Assembly: GCF_030758455.1 (NCBI RefSeq)
Contig: NZ_CP132353.1
Location: 4,216,001-4,280,000, forward strand
DNA length: 64,000 nucleotides
Origin: Erwinia pyri
Lineage (GTDB): Bacteria; Pseudomonadota; Gammaproteobacteria; Enterobacterales; Enterobacteriaceae
Reading direction: 5' to 3'
The notes beneath the pieces are model-generated. The model saw only the letters and a program-made list of their open reading frames with translations, was not told where the DNA came from and searched no databases. Positions 28,886 through 39,551 of this stretch are shown here, one piece after another. The position numbers and the translations under genes were made by a program. Numbering within the stretch: the stretch's first letter is position 1; the number at the start of each line of letters is the position of its first letter.

Positions 28886-30523
28886 TCAGTCGGTCTTGCG
28901 CCAGCCAACCAGCCAGCTAACCAACCCCGCCGCGATCATTCCTGCCGAAATCCACTCCCACTCGGGCTTGGTCAGCAGAATAGCCGTGCCGCTCAGCAGC
29001 AGCGTGGCCCCGACGCCGAACAGGTAACGGGACTTATGCTGTCTGACCCGCTCATTCTTCAAATCGTTAGCCAGTTTATCCACGCTGTGCTGCAAATGCT
29101 TGTGCTGACGGAGACTGTCATAAAAAAGCTCCGGCAACTCCGGCAGCTTTTCGGCCCAGAATGGCGCTTTTTCTTTCAAGGCGCGTACGATCGCTGGGAT
29201 ACCGATTTGATCTTTGATCCACTCTTCCAGGAACGGTTTTGCGGTTTTCCACAGATCCAGCTGGGGATAAAGCTGACGCCCTACTCCTTCAACATACAGC
29301 AATGTTTTCTGCAGGAGAACCAGCTGCGGCTGAACTTCCATATTGAAACGCCTGGCGGTGTTGAACAAGTTCAACAACACATGACCAAAGGAGATCTCTG
29401 CCAGCGGCTTCTCAAAAATAGGTTCGCAAACGGTGCGGATGGCGAATTCAAAATCTTCCACATTGGTGTCTGGCGGTACCCAGCCAGAGTCAACGTGCAG
29501 CTCGGCAACCTTGCGATAGTCACGGTTAAAGAAGGCGATAAAGTTCTCAGCCAGATAGCGCTTATCCTCTTTATTCAGCGACCCGACAATGCCGCAGTCA
29601 ATACCGATATATTGCGGATCTTCCGGGTGTTCATAGCTGACAAAAATGTTGCCGGGATGCATATCAGCATGGAAGAAGCTGTCGCGGAATACCTGGGTAA
29701 AGAACACCTGCACGCCGCGCTCGGCCAGCAGCTTCATGTTTACGCCATGCTGCTCAAGCGCCACCACATCGGAAATAGGAATACCGTAGATCCGCTCCAT
29801 TACCAGCATGGTTTCGCTACCGTAATCTGAGAAGATTTCCGGCACGTAAAGCATCTTGCTGTTATCGAAGTTGCGGCGAAGCTGAATGGCATTGGCCGCT
29901 TCACGCAGCAGATTGAGCTCATCAATCAGCGTTTTTTCATAGTCCGCCACCACTTCCTGCGGACGCAGACGACGCCCATCCGGCAACAAGCGCGGTACCC
30001 AGCGAGCCATGCGGTTGATCAGCTTCATATCTGCTCTGATCACCGGCAGGATATCGGGGCGAATCACTTTAATCACCACTTCCCGGCCATTCTCTTTCAG
30101 GGTAGCGGTGTGCACCTGGGCAATAGAGGCGGAAGCCAGCGGTTTGATCTCGAAATTATCAAACAGGGTTTCCACAGGACAACCCAGCGACAGTTCAATT
30201 TGCTGCTTGGCCAGCACCCCCTCAAACGGCGCCACGCGATCCTGTAACATCGCCAGCTGGTCGGCAATCTGCGGTGGGAAAAGATCGCGGCGGGTAGACA
30301 TCATTTGACCAAATTTGATCCAGACTGGCCCCAGTTGTTCCAGCGCCAGGCGTAACCGCTCACCCAGCAGCCGTTCTTTATGCTTATTGGGTATCCAAAA
30401 TAGCGATTTTCGCCACAGAATCAGAGGGAGAGCAAAGCGGGTTTTCGGGATCAGCTCATCAAGGCCGTAGCTCAGGAATACCCTGATGATAAAGTACAGG
30501 CGTCGTATTTCACCAAAGCTCAT
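28886..30523 (-). CDS. ubiB: Ubiquinone biosynthesis accessory kinase-like protein UbiB
   Basis: Atypical kinase-like ATPase of the ABC1/ADCK/UbiB family needed for ubiquinone synthesis, thought to extract or deliver lipid intermediates to the soluble Ubi complex. The 545-residue product carries the family's N-terminal KxGQ motif ([16 protein letters not shown], about 78-94), an Ala-rich loop in place of the Gly-rich loop ([12 protein letters not shown]), and the catalytic [10 protein letters not shown] and GIDCGIVG (altered DFG) segments. Two hydrophobic helices at the C-terminus (about 500-540) anchor it to the membrane. Its start overlaps ubiJ by four bases. Confidence 0.97.
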   Translation of the reverse strand: MSFGEIRRLYFIIRVFLSYGLDELIPKTRFALPLILWRKSLFWIPNKHKERLLGERLRLALEQLGPVWIKFGQMMSTRRDLFPPQIADQLAMLQDRVAPFEGVLAKQQIELSLGCPVETLFDNFEIKPLASASIAQVHTATLKENGREVVIKVIRPDILPVIRADMKLINRMARWVPRLLPDGRRLRPQEVVADYEKTLIDELNLLREAANAIQLRRNFDNSKMLYVPEIFSDYGSETMLVMERIYGIPISDVVALEQHGVNMKLLAERGVQVFFTQVFRDSFFHADMHPGNIFVSYEHPEDPQYIGIDCGIVGSLNKEDKRYLAENFIAFFNRDYRKVAELHVDSGWVPPDTNVEDFEFAIRTVCEPIFEKPLAEISFGHVLLNLFNTARRFNMEVQPQLVLLQKTLLYVEGVGRQLYPQLDLWKTAKPFLEEWIKDQIGIPAIVRALKEKAPFWAEKLPELPELFYDSLRQHKHLQHSVDKLANDLKNERVRQHKSRYLFGVGATLLLSGTAILLTKPEWEWISAGMIAAGLVSWLVGWRKTD

Positions 30524-31125
30524 TTGGCCTCCAGATGGGTCAGACGGGCTTCCAGCGCAGAAAAGTCGCGGTTTAACGCTTCGACTTCTTCAGTAAACCA
30601 GGCTGCCTCTAACGCGCCGGGCGCAAGACGCCACTCTTCGGTCACTGCCTGCCCTAAATAATCCTGCTTGCGCTGCAGATCCCCGCGAAGAAACTGAAAA
30701 CCACGGCGGGCAAACTGGCTGATGCTTTGTGCCATTACGTCGCCAGTCCAGGGGGCAAGATATTCCGCAGGATCAAGTTCAGCCAGATCGATCAGAGCAG
30801 AGAAGTGCTGTACGACCTGCAGATCGCCCTCTACCTCCAGCTCTCCGCTGCGGATCAGGCTGGTCAGCTGCTGACGATCGCGCAGTTTACGCAGCGTTGT
30901 CAGCTGAGTTTTCACCGTGCAGTCAGGCTTATCGCTCCATTCTCCCAGAACGTCCACCTGCCTTTCACTGAAGATAAACGTGAGCGGTTGTTTGAGTTCT
31001 GCCAGCACAATGGCCAGGCTTTTGCCGTTGAGGCGCTGGCGGGCAGCCTTCAGGCCACGATCGCGATAAAGGACCTGATTAAGCGCCGTTTCCAGCCCCG
31101 CAGTTAACAGCGGCGTTAAAGTCAT
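30520..31125 (-). CDS. ubiJ: Ubiquinone biosynthesis accessory factor UbiJ
   Basis: Member of the soluble Ubi metabolon; with UbiK it is thought to hold the hydrophobic quinone precursors through an SCP2 lipid-binding domain. The 201-residue product has that domain in its first ~120 residues ([21 protein letters not shown] onward) and a C-terminal coiled-coil-like stretch ([23 protein letters not shown]). It lies between ubiE (12-base gap) and ubiB (overlap), the standard ubiEJB order. Confidence 0.93.
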   Translation of the reverse strand: MTLTPLLTAGLETALNQVLYRDRGLKAARQRLNGKSLAIVLAELKQPLTFIFSERQVDVLGEWSDKPDCTVKTQLTTLRKLRDRQQLTSLIRSGELEVEGDLQVVQHFSALIDLAELDPAEYLAPWTGDVMAQSISQFARRGFQFLRGDLQRKQDYLGQAVTEEWRLAPGALEAAWFTEEVEALNRDFSALEARLTHLEAK

Positions 31126-31137
31126 TCGCTTTCCTGT

Positions 31138-31893
31138 TTAGAACTTGAACCCACGGTGCAGTGCAACGATGCCACCAGTGAGATTGTGGTAGGTAGTATT
31201 TTCAAAGCCCACCTCTTCCATCATCTGCTTCAGCGTCTGCTGATCGGGATGCATGCGAATAGATTCGGCCAGGTAGCGGTAGCTTCCCGCATCTTTTGCT
31301 ACCAGTTCGCCAATCCGCGGCAGAATATGGAAAGAGTAGGCATCATAAGCTTTGCTCAGCGGCTCCAGTACCGGTTTGGAAAACTCCAGCACCAGCAGGC
31401 GGCCGCCTGGTTTCAGCACGCGGAACATGGAGGCCAGCGCCTTCTCTTTTTCCGTCACGTTGCGCAGACCAAAAGCGATGGTAATGCAGTCAAAGTGGTT
31501 GTCAGGGAACGGCAGGGCTTCAGCGTTAGCCTGAACATAGCTCACGTTGCCGACGATACCGATATTACGTAATTTTTCCCGGCCTACTTTCAGCATGGAA
31601 CTGTTGATATCGGCCAGAACCACTTCGCCAGTCTCGCCCACAATGCGCGAGAATTTAGCGGTAAGGTCACCCGTTCCACCCGCCAGATCCAGCACGCGCT
31701 GTCCGCGACGGACACCGCTGCAATCAATGGTAAAACGCTTCCAGACGCGATGAATACCAAACGACATCAAATCGTTCATCAGGTCATATTTGGCCGCAAC
31801 GGAATGGAAAACATCAGCCACCATTTCAGCTTTGTCGCTTTTCGCTACGGTACGAAAGCCGAAATGGGTGGTGTCCTTTGATTCATCTGCCAT
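31138..31893 (-). CDS. ubiE: Ubiquinone/menaquinone C-methyltransferase UbiE
   Basis: SAM-dependent methyltransferase that adds the ring methyl group in both ubiquinone and menaquinone synthesis. The 251-residue product has motif [11 protein letters not shown] at 67-76 and the UbiE signatures [14 protein letters not shown] and [12 protein letters not shown] choose the ATG at 31893 ([13 protein letters not shown]), with AGAAGG eight bases upstream and the E. coli length; an in-frame TTG eight codons upstream is less likely. First gene of ubiEJB-tatABC. Confidence 0.97.
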   Translation of the reverse strand: MADESKDTTHFGFRTVAKSDKAEMVADVFHSVAAKYDLMNDLMSFGIHRVWKRFTIDCSGVRRGQRVLDLAGGTGDLTAKFSRIVGETGEVVLADINSSMLKVGREKLRNIGIVGNVSYVQANAEALPFPDNHFDCITIAFGLRNVTEKEKALASMFRVLKPGGRLLVLEFSKPVLEPLSKAYDAYSFHILPRIGELVAKDAGSYRYLAESIRMHPDQQTLKQMMEEVGFENTTYHNLTGGIVALHRGFKF

Positions 31894-31969
31894 TTGTTTT
31901 GCCTTCTCTGCAATCAATTATCTGCCAAGTGTACCAGAGTCACGCAGGCCAGGCACGCAGCCTCGCGGC

Positions 31970-33505
31970 TTATTCATTAACGCGGGCAGCGCCCTTATCC
32001 GCGGCCAAACCGAGTTCAGGGGCGGTTTCCTCCTCCTCTTCATCAAAGAGGTTTTCAGGGGAATCTGGCATCGCCTGTTCAACCAGTCGGGGATTGATCG
32101 GCCTTTTTACCTCGACCCCAAGATGGCGGAAGCTTTCGGTCTGGGCTATCAGATTACCCCGGCCTTCAGAGAGCTTTTTCATCGCCTGGCGATAGCTCTC
32201 CTGCGCCCTCTCCATGTTCTGCCCCACGGCGGACATGTCATCCACAAACAGCCGCATTTTGTCATACAGCTTCGCGGCGCGATCGGCAATGCGTTGCGCA
32301 TGGCGGCTCTGGTGTTCATAACGCCACAAATTGTTAATGGTCCGCAGCGCCACCAGCAAGGTGGTGGGGCTGACCAGCATAATATTCAGATTGAGCGCTT
32401 CGTTGATCAGCTCCGGCTGACGATCGATCGCTAACAAAAAGGCTGGTTCAACAGGGATAAACATCAACACATAATCCAGAGAGCGTAAACCGGGTAATTG
32501 TTGATAATCTTTACGACTTAGCAGGCGAAGGTGACCACGTATTGAGGCAATGTGTTCGCTGATGGCAACTTCACGCTCTGCTTCATCCTCGCCGTTGAAA
32601 TAGCGTTCGTAGGCTACCAGCGTCATTTTGGCATCGATCACCACGTCCTTGCCCTGCGGCAGGCGCACAACAACGTCAGGCTGCATCCGGCCATTTTGCT
32701 CCAGCTGAATGTTTACCTGCGTTTCATACTCATGCCCTTCACGCAGGCCGGAAGCCTCCAACACTCTGCTCAGTACCACTTCGCCCCAGTTGCCCTGCGT
32801 CTTGTTATCCCCCTTGAGGGCTTTGGTCAGGTTGATCGCTTCCTGCGCCATTTGCGCATTGAGCTGCTGCAGATTACGAATTTCGTGGGAAAGGGTATGC
32901 CGCTCACGCGCCTCCTGACCAAATCCTTCCTGCACCTGGCGGCGGAACCCTTCTAACTGTTCCCGTAGCGGGGAGATCAGGCTGTTCAGGCTCTGCTTAT
33001 TCTGCTCATCAACCCGGCGGCCGCTGTTTTCAAAGATGCGATTCGCCAGATTTTCAAATTGTGCATTCAGCCGCTGCTCGCTGTTCACCAGCAAACGCTG
33101 CTTCTCTTCGGCAGCCATGCGCGTCTCTTCAAGGCGGATAGTGACTTCCCGCAGCTCCGCTTCCTGCGAACTGTTGATTTCTAACTGATTACGTAATTCG
33201 CGCGTCAGCTGTTCCGCTTCATTACGCCAGTGATCCAGATGGTGGAGTTTTTCCTGGGACGCAGACAACGCGCCATGAAGCTGACGCAGTTCCAGCTCAG
33301 TGTGCCGTTGCGCCTGCTGTTGGGCTTCCAGCTGTTGCTGGAGCCTGTCGCGTTCCTCGCGAAGCTGGCTGGCGGACTGCACAAGCAGCTGCCGCTCCGT
33401 TTCCTGTTTCGCAGAAAGTTGCTGCCCGCGAAACCAGGCAATCATCCATCCCGCTAACAGGCCTGCCAGCCCAAGACAAATACCGTAGCTGATTGTTGCA
33501 TCCAC
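31970..33505 (-). CDS. rmuC: DNA recombination protein RmuC
   Basis: Membrane-anchored protein that limits inversion at short inverted repeats and has been linked to phage restriction. The 511-residue product has one N-terminal membrane helix (about 5-25), a long Gln/Glu/Arg-rich coiled coil (about 30-210), and the RmuC nuclease-like domain (GDNKTQGNWGEVVLSRVLEASGL, then VVIDAKMTLVAYERY), related to PD-(D/E)XK folds. The coiled coil is longer than in E. coli (475 residues total), with an extra QQQLEAQQQAQRH-type stretch around residues 55-75. Confidence 0.95.
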   Translation of the reverse strand: MDATISYGICLGLAGLLAGWMIAWFRGQQLSAKQETERQLLVQSASQLREERDRLQQQLEAQQQAQRHTELELRQLHGALSASQEKLHHLDHWRNEAEQLTRELRNQLEINSSQEAELREVTIRLEETRMAAEEKQRLLVNSEQRLNAQFENLANRIFENSGRRVDEQNKQSLNSLISPLREQLEGFRRQVQEGFGQEARERHTLSHEIRNLQQLNAQMAQEAINLTKALKGDNKTQGNWGEVVLSRVLEASGLREGHEYETQVNIQLEQNGRMQPDVVVRLPQGKDVVIDAKMTLVAYERYFNGEDEAEREVAISEHIASIRGHLRLLSRKDYQQLPGLRSLDYVLMFIPVEPAFLLAIDRQPELINEALNLNIMLVSPTTLLVALRTINNLWRYEHQSRHAQRIADRAAKLYDKMRLFVDDMSAVGQNMERAQESYRQAMKKLSEGRGNLIAQTESFRHLGVEVKRPINPRLVEQAMPDSPENLFDEEEEETAPELGLAADKGAARVNE

Positions 33506-33696
33506 CCTTATTCTCTCCTGCCCTGACTTTGCTACGGAAAAGGTAGAGCCGCACTGTATGAATGTCCAGACAAAACGATGGCAGGAAGCGCTATACAGAG
33601 GATTTCAGTGGGAATCTGGAGGCAGATCGGGAAACAGCGGCAGAGGAAGGAAAAGGAGAGGAGAATCACCGAGAGATCCTCCTCTGTTTCAAATCA

Positions 33697-34458
33697 TCAG
33701 ATCAGACGGCGTGCGGCATCAACCACGATGCGTACCGCATCGCTTTCGGTTCTTTTCATGGTTTCTGCATCCGGGATCTCCTGTTGAGTCCGGTTAACAA
33801 TCACGCCGGCAACCATGCCTGCGCGCAGTCCCTGGCTCGCACACATGGTTAACAATGTGGCGGATTCCATCTCATAGTTCAGCACTCCCATCTGCTGCCA
33901 CTCCTGCATTGAGTTCTGAAAGCGGCTCACCACGCGCCCTGAATAGGTATCGTAGCGTTCCTGGCCCGGGTAAAATGTATCAGAAGAGGCAGTGATACCG
34001 ATATGCGTGGTTGCGCCTGCCGCTTTAGCCGCCTCGACTAACGCAGTAGTACAGGTGAAGTCGGCCACGGCAGGGAATTCGAGCGGTGCAAAGTGCAGGC
34101 TGGCGCCATCAAGACGAACAGAACCCGTGGTGACCAGTACGTCACCAACATTGATATCTGGCTGAATAGCTCCCGTCGTACCGACACGCAGGAAAGTACG
34201 CACGCCCAGCTGAGCCAGCTCCTCTACTGCGATAGAAGTGGAAGGACCGCCGATGCCGGTAGAACAAACGATTACCGCTTTGCCATCCAGCTCTGCACGC
34301 CAGGTAGTGAATTCACGGTGTGAGGCGAGATGAACCGGGTTATCCATCAATGCCGCGATTTTTTTTACCCGTTCAGGATCGCCCGGCACAATCGCCAGCG
34401 TCGCACCCTGCAAATCCGCTTTAGTTAAACCCAAATGAAAAACGTCTGAGTGTGCCAT
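33697..34458 (-). CDS. udp: Uridine phosphorylase
   Basis: Splits uridine with phosphate to uracil and ribose-1-phosphate in pyrimidine salvage. The 253-residue product equals the E. coli length and has the NP-I family features: GDPERV phosphate loop near 26-31, [16 protein letters not shown], and [10 protein letters not shown] that binds the ribose. The upstream region has two CRP sites arranged as in CytR-controlled promoters (see 34527-34600), consistent with induction by cytidine and low glucose. Confidence 0.97.
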   Translation of the reverse strand: MAHSDVFHLGLTKADLQGATLAIVPGDPERVKKIAALMDNPVHLASHREFTTWRAELDGKAVIVCSTGIGGPSTSIAVEELAQLGVRTFLRVGTTGAIQPDINVGDVLVTTGSVRLDGASLHFAPLEFPAVADFTCTTALVEAAKAAGATTHIGITASSDTFYPGQERYDTYSGRVVSRFQNSMQEWQQMGVLNYEMESATLLTMCASQGLRAGMVAGVIVNRTQQEIPDAETMKRTESDAVRIVVDAARRLI

Positions 34459-34526
34459 TTCAAACTCCTGTAACGGGAAAGGGGGATAAGGATCAGGCGG
34501 TCACAATAGTGCAAAGCCTGGAAAAT

Positions 34527-34548
34527 TTATGTGAGATTACTCACTTAA
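34527..34548 (-). promoter_or_regulatory. CRP site 1 of the udp promoter
   Basis: Core TGTGAGATTACTCACT (34530-34545), close to the TGTGA-N6-TCACA consensus, located 69 bases upstream of the udp start codon. Paired with a second site 52 bases away. Confidence 0.8.
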
Positions 34549-34578
34549 GTTAATGAAACTTGCAGTGAATAAAAACTT

Positions 34579-34600
34579 AAATGTGACACAGATCGCATTT
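34579..34600 (-). promoter_or_regulatory. CRP site 2 of the udp promoter
   Basis: Core TGTGACACAGATCGCA (34582-34597) with A/T-rich flanks. The centre-to-centre distance of 52 bases from site 1 fits the tandem CRP layout of CytR-regulated promoters, where CytR binds between the two CRP dimers; TTGCAGTGAAT in the gap resembles a CytR half-site. Confidence 0.75.
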
Positions 34601-34746
34601 AATCACTGTGTCATCGGCGATTGCCACAAGTTGTGGTGTCGGTAAGCTGATGGCAGTGTTAATGGTGAAGAGAAAAGCATCCCCTGACCCAAACGTAATC
34701 CTGGCTATAGTTAGCTGATTGCGCTAATGCATGCACGGAGAGGACA

Positions 34747-35574
34747 ATGAAAACCGAAGAAAATATGACTCAAAAAATGAGCAATAATGGGTTCGCTCCC
34801 GCGGTATCGCCTACCGCATCGACCACAATTATCACTGACAGCGAAGCGATTTTGTCAGGCGAAACATCCATTCCCACCCAGGGCGAAAATATGCCCGCGT
34901 TCCATGCCAAGCCCCGTAATGCCAGCGGTCCGCTGCCGGTGATCCTGGTGGTTCAGGAGATTTTCGGGGTACATGAGCATATTCGTGATATCTGCCGCCG
35001 CCTGGCGCTGGAAGGCTATCTGGCGGTGGCGCCGGAGCTCTATTTCCGTCAGGGCGATCCTGCCGAATATAATGATATTCCAACGCTTTTCAGCGAATTA
35101 GTCAGCCAGGTTCCCGACACTCAGGTGCTTGCCGATCTGGATCATGTCGCCAACTGGGCCTCACGCCACGGCGGCGATATGCGTAATATGGCGATCACCG
35201 GTTTTTGCTGGGGCGGCCGCATTACCTGGCTCTACGCGGCGCACAATCCGCAGCTAAAAGCCGCCGTTGCGTGGTATGGCAAACTGGTTGGCGAAAAGAC
35301 CCTGAAGCAGCAGAAGCAGCCGGTGGATATTGCCGTTGACCTTACTGCGCCGGTATTAGGGCTTTATGGCGGTCTGGATGAGAGTATTCCGCAGGAGAGC
35401 GTGGAGAAGATGCGTCAGGCGCTGCGTGCCGCCAACGCAAAAGCGGAAATCGTCGTTTATCCCGAGGCGGGACATGCATTTAACGCTGACTATCGCCCAA
35501 GCTATCACGAAGAGTCCGCAAAGGATGGCTGGCAGAGGATGCTTGCCTGGTTCCGGCAATATGATGTGAAGTAA
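34747..35574 (+). CDS. dlhH: Dienelactone hydrolase family protein DlhH
   Basis: Alpha/beta hydrolase of the dienelactone hydrolase family (E. coli YsgA/DlhH); the natural substrate is not known. The 275-residue product has the Cys-His-Asp triad of the family: Cys154 in GFCWGGR, Asp211 in YGGLDES and His243 in EAGHAFN, plus the conserved EIFGVHEHIRDICRRLA segment at 71-88. The first ~30 residues are Ser/Thr-rich. It is divergent from udp and convergent with metE, as in E. coli. Confidence 0.92.
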   Translation: MKTEENMTQKMSNNGFAPAVSPTASTTIITDSEAILSGETSIPTQGENMPAFHAKPRNASGPLPVILVVQEIFGVHEHIRDICRRLALEGYLAVAPELYFRQGDPAEYNDIPTLFSELVSQVPDTQVLADLDHVANWASRHGGDMRNMAITGFCWGGRITWLYAAHNPQLKAAVAWYGKLVGEKTLKQQKQPVDIAVDLTAPVLGLYGGLDESIPQESVEKMRQALRAANAKAEIVVYPEAGHAFNADYRPSYHEESAKDGWQRMLAWFRQYDVK

Positions 35575-35575
35575 T

Positions 35576-35602
35576 AAAAAAGGGGCGCAATAGCGCCCCA
35601 GC
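35576..35602 (-). terminator. metE terminator
   Basis: GGGGCGC-AATA-GCGCCCC hairpin followed by TTTTTT on the minus strand, 28 bases past the metE stop codon. The plus-strand side lacks a T run, so it mainly serves metE, although it lies just past dlhH as well. Confidence 0.85.
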
Positions 35603-35625
35603 ACAACAACACAACAACAGAAAAA

Positions 35626-37896
35626 TCAGGCTTCGATCTTACGCAGGTTTTGCGCCGCCTGAACCATATTAGCCAGAGCCTGGCGGGTTTCCGGCCAGCC
35701 CCGCGTTTTCAAACCGCAATCCGGGTTTACCCACAAACGCTCCGTCGGGATGCGTTTTGCCGCTTTCAGCAGCAGCGCCTCTATCCACTCCACCTCTGGC
35801 ACATTTGGCGAGTGAATATCGTAAACGCCCGGTCCAATGTCATTCGGATAATCAAATTCCTCAAACGACTCCAGCAGTTCCATATCGGAACGTGAGGTTT
35901 CGATGGTGATCACGTCCGCATCCAGTGCGGCGATAGAGTCCATGATGTCGTTAAACTCGCAGTAACACATATGGGTATGAATTTGGGTGTCATCCTGCGC
36001 CACAGCGGCGTTGAGGCGGAACGCATCGACTGCCCACTCCAGATAGGCAGCCCAGTCCGACTGACGAAGCGGCAGCCCTTCACGCAAGGCAGGCTCATCA
36101 ATCTGAATAATGCCAATCCCCGCTTTCTCGAGATCTGCCACCTCATCCCGCAGCGCCAGAGCGATCTGTTTTGCGATGGTTTCCCGGGTAACGTCTTCGC
36201 GGGGGAATGACCAGCAAAGGATAGTCACCGGGCCGGTCAGCATACCTTTAACCGGTTTATCGGTCAGAGACTGCGCATACTTCGCCCACTCAACGGTGAT
36301 CGCTTGCGGGCGGCTGACGTCACCAATGATCACCGGCGGCTTCACGCAGCGCGAACCGTAACTCTGCACCCAGCCGTTTTGCGTGAAGGCGAAACCGTCC
36401 AGATTCTCACCAAAATACTCAACCATGTCATTACGTTCAGCTTCACCGTGCACCAGCACGTCCAGCCCCAGGCGCTCCTGTTCGGCAATGGCCTGCTTAA
36501 TATGTTCAGCAATGCCGGTGCGGTAGTGGCTGCTATCCAGCCGACCCTGTCTGAAGTCCAGACGCAAACCACGGATCTCAGTAGTCTGCGGGAAAGAGCC
36601 AATGGTGGTGGTCGGCCAGGCGGGCAGCTGGAAGCGCTTACGCTGGGCTTCTGCCCGCACGGCGTAGCTGTTATTGCGCAGGCTCTCTTCAGGCGTGATG
36701 CCAGCCAGCCGTTTGCCAACCGCCGCATTATGCACGCGGGGTGAGTGGCGACGGGCGCGGATGGGCGCGCTCCACGCTTCCAGCGACTGCGGATCGTTGT
36801 TGTTTAACGCATGACTCAGCAGCGAAAGCTCGGCACACTTTTGCAGCGCGAAGGCGAACCAGCTTTTCACCTCATCATCCAGACGCGTTTCGGTGCTGAG
36901 ATCGATAGGACTGTGCAGCAATGAACAGGATGAACCTATCCAGAGCTGCTGGCGTTGGGCCAGCAGCGGCTGAAGACGTTCAAACCAGCTGCTGAGATCG
37001 GCGCGCCAGACATTGCGGCCATTGATAACGCCTACGGAGAGCAACCACTCTGCCGGGATTTTTCTGTTCAGCTCAGCGATATCATCTTTGCCATGGACCA
37101 GGTCAACGTGCAGGCCCTGAACCGGCAGCGTACGGATAGTGTCAATGTTGGTACCGGCGCTTTCAAAATAGGTAGTGAGCAGCAGTTTTGTGGATCCCTG
37201 CAGCGCTTCATAAGCTGGCTTAAAGGCATCCAGCCACGACTGAGGCAGTTCCAGAACCAGCGCTGGCTCATCAATCTGCACCCAGTCGATATTGCGCGCT
37301 GCCAGCTCAGCCAGCACCTGCTGATATACCGGCAGAATGTCGTTCAGCAAGCTCAGGCGGTCAAACTGTTCGCCCTTTACTTTACCCAGCCACAGATAGG
37401 TTACCGGACCCAGCAGCACAGGTTTCACCTTATGCCCCAGCGCCAGCGCTTCATCCACCTCTTCCAGGATCTGCCTCCAGCTCAGCTTAAACTGCTGGCC
37501 TTTGGTGAATTCCGGCACCATATAGTGATAGTTAGTGTTGAACCATTTTGTCATCTCGGCTGCGGCTGCGGGTTCGCCGGTTGGCGCGCGACCACGGCCC
37601 AGGCGGAACAGGGTATCCAAATCGACCGAGCCATCTTTATTTTGATGGCGGGCCGGGACATTGCCCAGCAGCAGGCTGGTTGTCAGAACGTGATCGTACC
37701 AGGCGAAGTCTCCCACCGGCACCAAATCCACACCCGCCTGCCGCTGCTGCTGCCAGTGGCGGGCACGTAATTCGCGCCCCACGGCCAGCAGTTCTTCCTG
37801 AGACGTGGTGCCTGCCCAGTAGCTTTCCTGGGCCTTTTTCAGTTCGCGACGCAGGCCGACGCGGGGAAATCCGAGTGTATGGTTCAGAATGGTCAT
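35626..37896 (-). CDS. metE: Cobalamin-independent methionine synthase MetE
   Basis: Transfers a methyl group from 5-methyltetrahydropteroyltriglutamate to homocysteine without vitamin B12, the last step of methionine synthesis. The 756-residue product has two (beta/alpha)8 barrels; the C-terminal one holds the zinc ligands in [10 protein letters not shown] (His and Cys), [11 protein letters not shown] (Glu) and [11 protein letters not shown] (Cys). Divergent from its activator gene metR, with MetJ boxes in between. The protein is about 3 residues longer than in E. coli. Confidence 0.97.
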   Translation of the reverse strand: MTILNHTLGFPRVGLRRELKKAQESYWAGTTSQEELLAVGRELRARHWQQQRQAGVDLVPVGDFAWYDHVLTTSLLLGNVPARHQNKDGSVDLDTLFRLGRGRAPTGEPAAAAEMTKWFNTNYHYMVPEFTKGQQFKLSWRQILEEVDEALALGHKVKPVLLGPVTYLWLGKVKGEQFDRLSLLNDILPVYQQVLAELAARNIDWVQIDEPALVLELPQSWLDAFKPAYEALQGSTKLLLTTYFESAGTNIDTIRTLPVQGLHVDLVHGKDDIAELNRKIPAEWLLSVGVINGRNVWRADLSSWFERLQPLLAQRQQLWIGSSCSLLHSPIDLSTETRLDDEVKSWFAFALQKCAELSLLSHALNNNDPQSLEAWSAPIRARRHSPRVHNAAVGKRLAGITPEESLRNNSYAVRAEAQRKRFQLPAWPTTTIGSFPQTTEIRGLRLDFRQGRLDSSHYRTGIAEHIKQAIAEQERLGLDVLVHGEAERNDMVEYFGENLDGFAFTQNGWVQSYGSRCVKPPVIIGDVSRPQAITVEWAKYAQSLTDKPVKGMLTGPVTILCWSFPREDVTRETIAKQIALALRDEVADLEKAGIGIIQIDEPALREGLPLRQSDWAAYLEWAVDAFRLNAAVAQDDTQIHTHMCYCEFNDIMDSIAALDADVITIETSRSDMELLESFEEFDYPNDIGPGVYDIHSPNVPEVEWIEALLLKAAKRIPTERLWVNPDCGLKTRGWPETRQALANMVQAAQNLRKIEA

Positions 37897-37943
37897 CAGC
37901 GCTTTCCTCAGTTGCTGCCCGTTGTGGTTGCAATCAGGCTTTT

Positions 37944-37967
37944 AGACGTCCAGATGTTTACACATCT
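37944..37967. promoter_or_regulatory. Tandem met boxes between metE and metR
   Basis: Three adjacent 8-mers, AGACGTCC, AGATGTTT and ACACATCT, resemble the MetJ met-box consensus AGACGTCT with 7, 5 and 5 matches. MetJ with S-adenosylmethionine binds such tandem arrays cooperatively. Their position in the metE-metR gap fits repression of both genes. Confidence 0.75.
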
Positions 37968-38031
37968 ATAATCCGCAGGTACTGTAGTAACCACAAGCGC
38001 AAATTGTTCACTGTCGTTGTGAAGGACTCTC

Positions 38032-38973
38032 ATGATCGAACTTAAACACCTGCGAACGCTGCAGGCGCTGCGGACAACCGGCTCACTGGCAGCAGCAGCA
38101 GCCCAGCTACATCAAACGCAGTCGGCGTTATCTCATCAGTTCAGCGACCTGGAACAGCGTCTGGGCTTCCGTCTGTTCGTGCGCAAGAGCCAGCCGTTAC
38201 GCTTCACGCCGCAGGGAGAGATCCTGCTGCAGCTGGCGGAGCAGGTGCTGCCGCAAATTCAGCAGGCGCTTCAGGCGTGTCATGAGCCGCACCAGACCAC
38301 GCTGCGCATCGCCATTGAGTGCCACAGCTGTATCCAGTGGCTGACGCCCGCGCTGAATAATTTTCGCCAGAGCTGGCCGCAGGTGGTGATGGATTTCAAA
38401 TCGGGAGTCACGTTTGACCCGCAACCAGCCCTGCAGCAGGGCGAGCTGGATCTGGTTCTTACTTCCGATATTCTGCCGCGCAGCGGGCTGTTCTATTCAC
38501 CGATGTTTGATTTTGAAGTAAGGCTGGTGCTGGCGCCGGACCACGCTCTGGCGCAAGTTGAGCATATCTCCCCTGAGGATCTGGCTAACGAAGTGCTGAT
38601 GATTTATCCGGTTCAGCGCCAGCGTCTGGATATCTGGCGACACTTTTTACAGCCCGCGGGCGTCAGCCCGGCGCTGAAAAGCGTTGATAATACGCTGCTG
38701 TTAATTCAGATGGTGTCGGCAGGCATGGGCATTGCCGCGCTGCCTCACTGGGTGGTAGAAAGCTTTGAAAATCAGGGCGTGGTGGTTACCAAAACGTTGG
38801 GTGAAGGGCTATGGAGCCGCCTTTATGCCGCCGTCCGCGATGGCGAGCAGCGTCAGCCGGTTACCGAGGCTTTTATCCGCTCTGCCCGCCAGCATGCCTG
38901 TGACCATTTACCCCGCGTGAAAGATGCTTCCCAACCCGGGACGCCCCTGCCTGGTACGCTGGCTCACTCCTGA
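38032..38973 (+). CDS. metR: LysR-type regulator MetR
   Basis: Activator of metE, metH and other methionine genes, using homocysteine as co-effector. The 313-residue product has the N-terminal winged helix-turn-helix (about 1-60, [21 protein letters not shown]) and the two-lobed LysR effector domain (about 90-300). Transcribed away from metE from the shared control region, the classic layout for this regulator pair. Confidence 0.96.
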   Translation: MIELKHLRTLQALRTTGSLAAAAAQLHQTQSALSHQFSDLEQRLGFRLFVRKSQPLRFTPQGEILLQLAEQVLPQIQQALQACHEPHQTTLRIAIECHSCIQWLTPALNNFRQSWPQVVMDFKSGVTFDPQPALQQGELDLVLTSDILPRSGLFYSPMFDFEVRLVLAPDHALAQVEHISPEDLANEVLMIYPVQRQRLDIWRHFLQPAGVSPALKSVDNTLLLIQMVSAGMGIAALPHWVVESFENQGVVVTKTLGEGLWSRLYAAVRDGEQRQPVTEAFIRSARQHACDHLPRVKDASQPGTPLPGTLAHS

Positions 38974-39007
38974 TTTATCTCTCCCGCTTAATCTCTGGCG
39001 GGTTTTC

Positions 39008-39036
39008 CTGCATCAGGGGCCATTTGTCTCTATAAT
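39008..39036 (+). promoter_or_regulatory. Promoter of yehS
   Basis: A perfect TATAAT (39031-39036) is preceded, 17 bases away, by CTGCAT (39008-39013), a partial -35. It lies 35 bases before the yehS ATG and gives the gene its own transcription start independent of metR. Confidence 0.6.
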
Positions 39037-39071
39037 GCGCCCAACAGACTTTGATCCCTGATGAGATTTTT

Positions 39072-39548
39072 ATGACGAATAATGATGTTCTGCGCAGCGT
39101 GCGCTACATGCTGGATTTAAGCGATGCCCAGGTCGTAGCGATCCTGGCGCTGGCAGAAACCGAGGTCAGCGAAGCGGAAGTGCACAGTTTCCTGAAAAAA
39201 GAGGATGAGCCAGGCTACCGCGACTGCCCGGATGTGATTATGGGCTACTTCCTGAACGGCCTGATTTTCCAGCGTCGCGGAAAGAGCGAAGAGGCCCCTG
39301 CCCCCTCTATCGAACGCAAAATGACTAACAACATCATCATGAAGAAGCTGCGTGTTGCGTTTGATCTGAAAACCACTGACATTCTTGAGACCCTCAAGCT
39401 GGCGGACTTTGCCGTAGGTCAGTCTGAGATTGGCGCTATCTTCCGTAAGCCTGGCCATAAAAATTACCGCGAATGCGGCGACCAGATCCTGCGTAACTTC
39501 CTTAAAGGGTTAACGCAGAAGATCCGCCCGGCGGTAAAAGCGAAATAA
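39072..39548 (+). CDS. yehS: DUF1456 family protein YehS
   Basis: Conserved protein of unknown function; I recognise it as E. coli YehS (DUF1456). The 158-residue product, from the ATG at 39072, is an internal duplication: residues about 1-70 and 84-155 share the pattern NN-hydrophobic-L+-(V/L)R-x(10)-IL-x-LA-x(4)-E(V/I)-x(9)-Y+xC-D-x-I-x(2)-(Y/N)FL-x-GL. Both halves look all-helical. No catalytic motif, signal peptide or membrane helix is visible. It sits between metR and yigM, which are neighbours in E. coli. Confidence 0.85.
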   Translation: MTNNDVLRSVRYMLDLSDAQVVAILALAETEVSEAEVHSFLKKEDEPGYRDCPDVIMGYFLNGLIFQRRGKSEEAPAPSIERKMTNNIIMKKLRVAFDLKTTDILETLKLADFAVGQSEIGAIFRKPGHKNYRECGDQILRNFLKGLTQKIRPAVKAK

Positions 39549-39551
39549 TGC

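Noticed and set aside
38983..39005. Possible metR terminator (CCCGC/GCGGG followed by TTTT)
   Set aside because: Only five base pairs with a ten-base loop; too weak to list as a feature.
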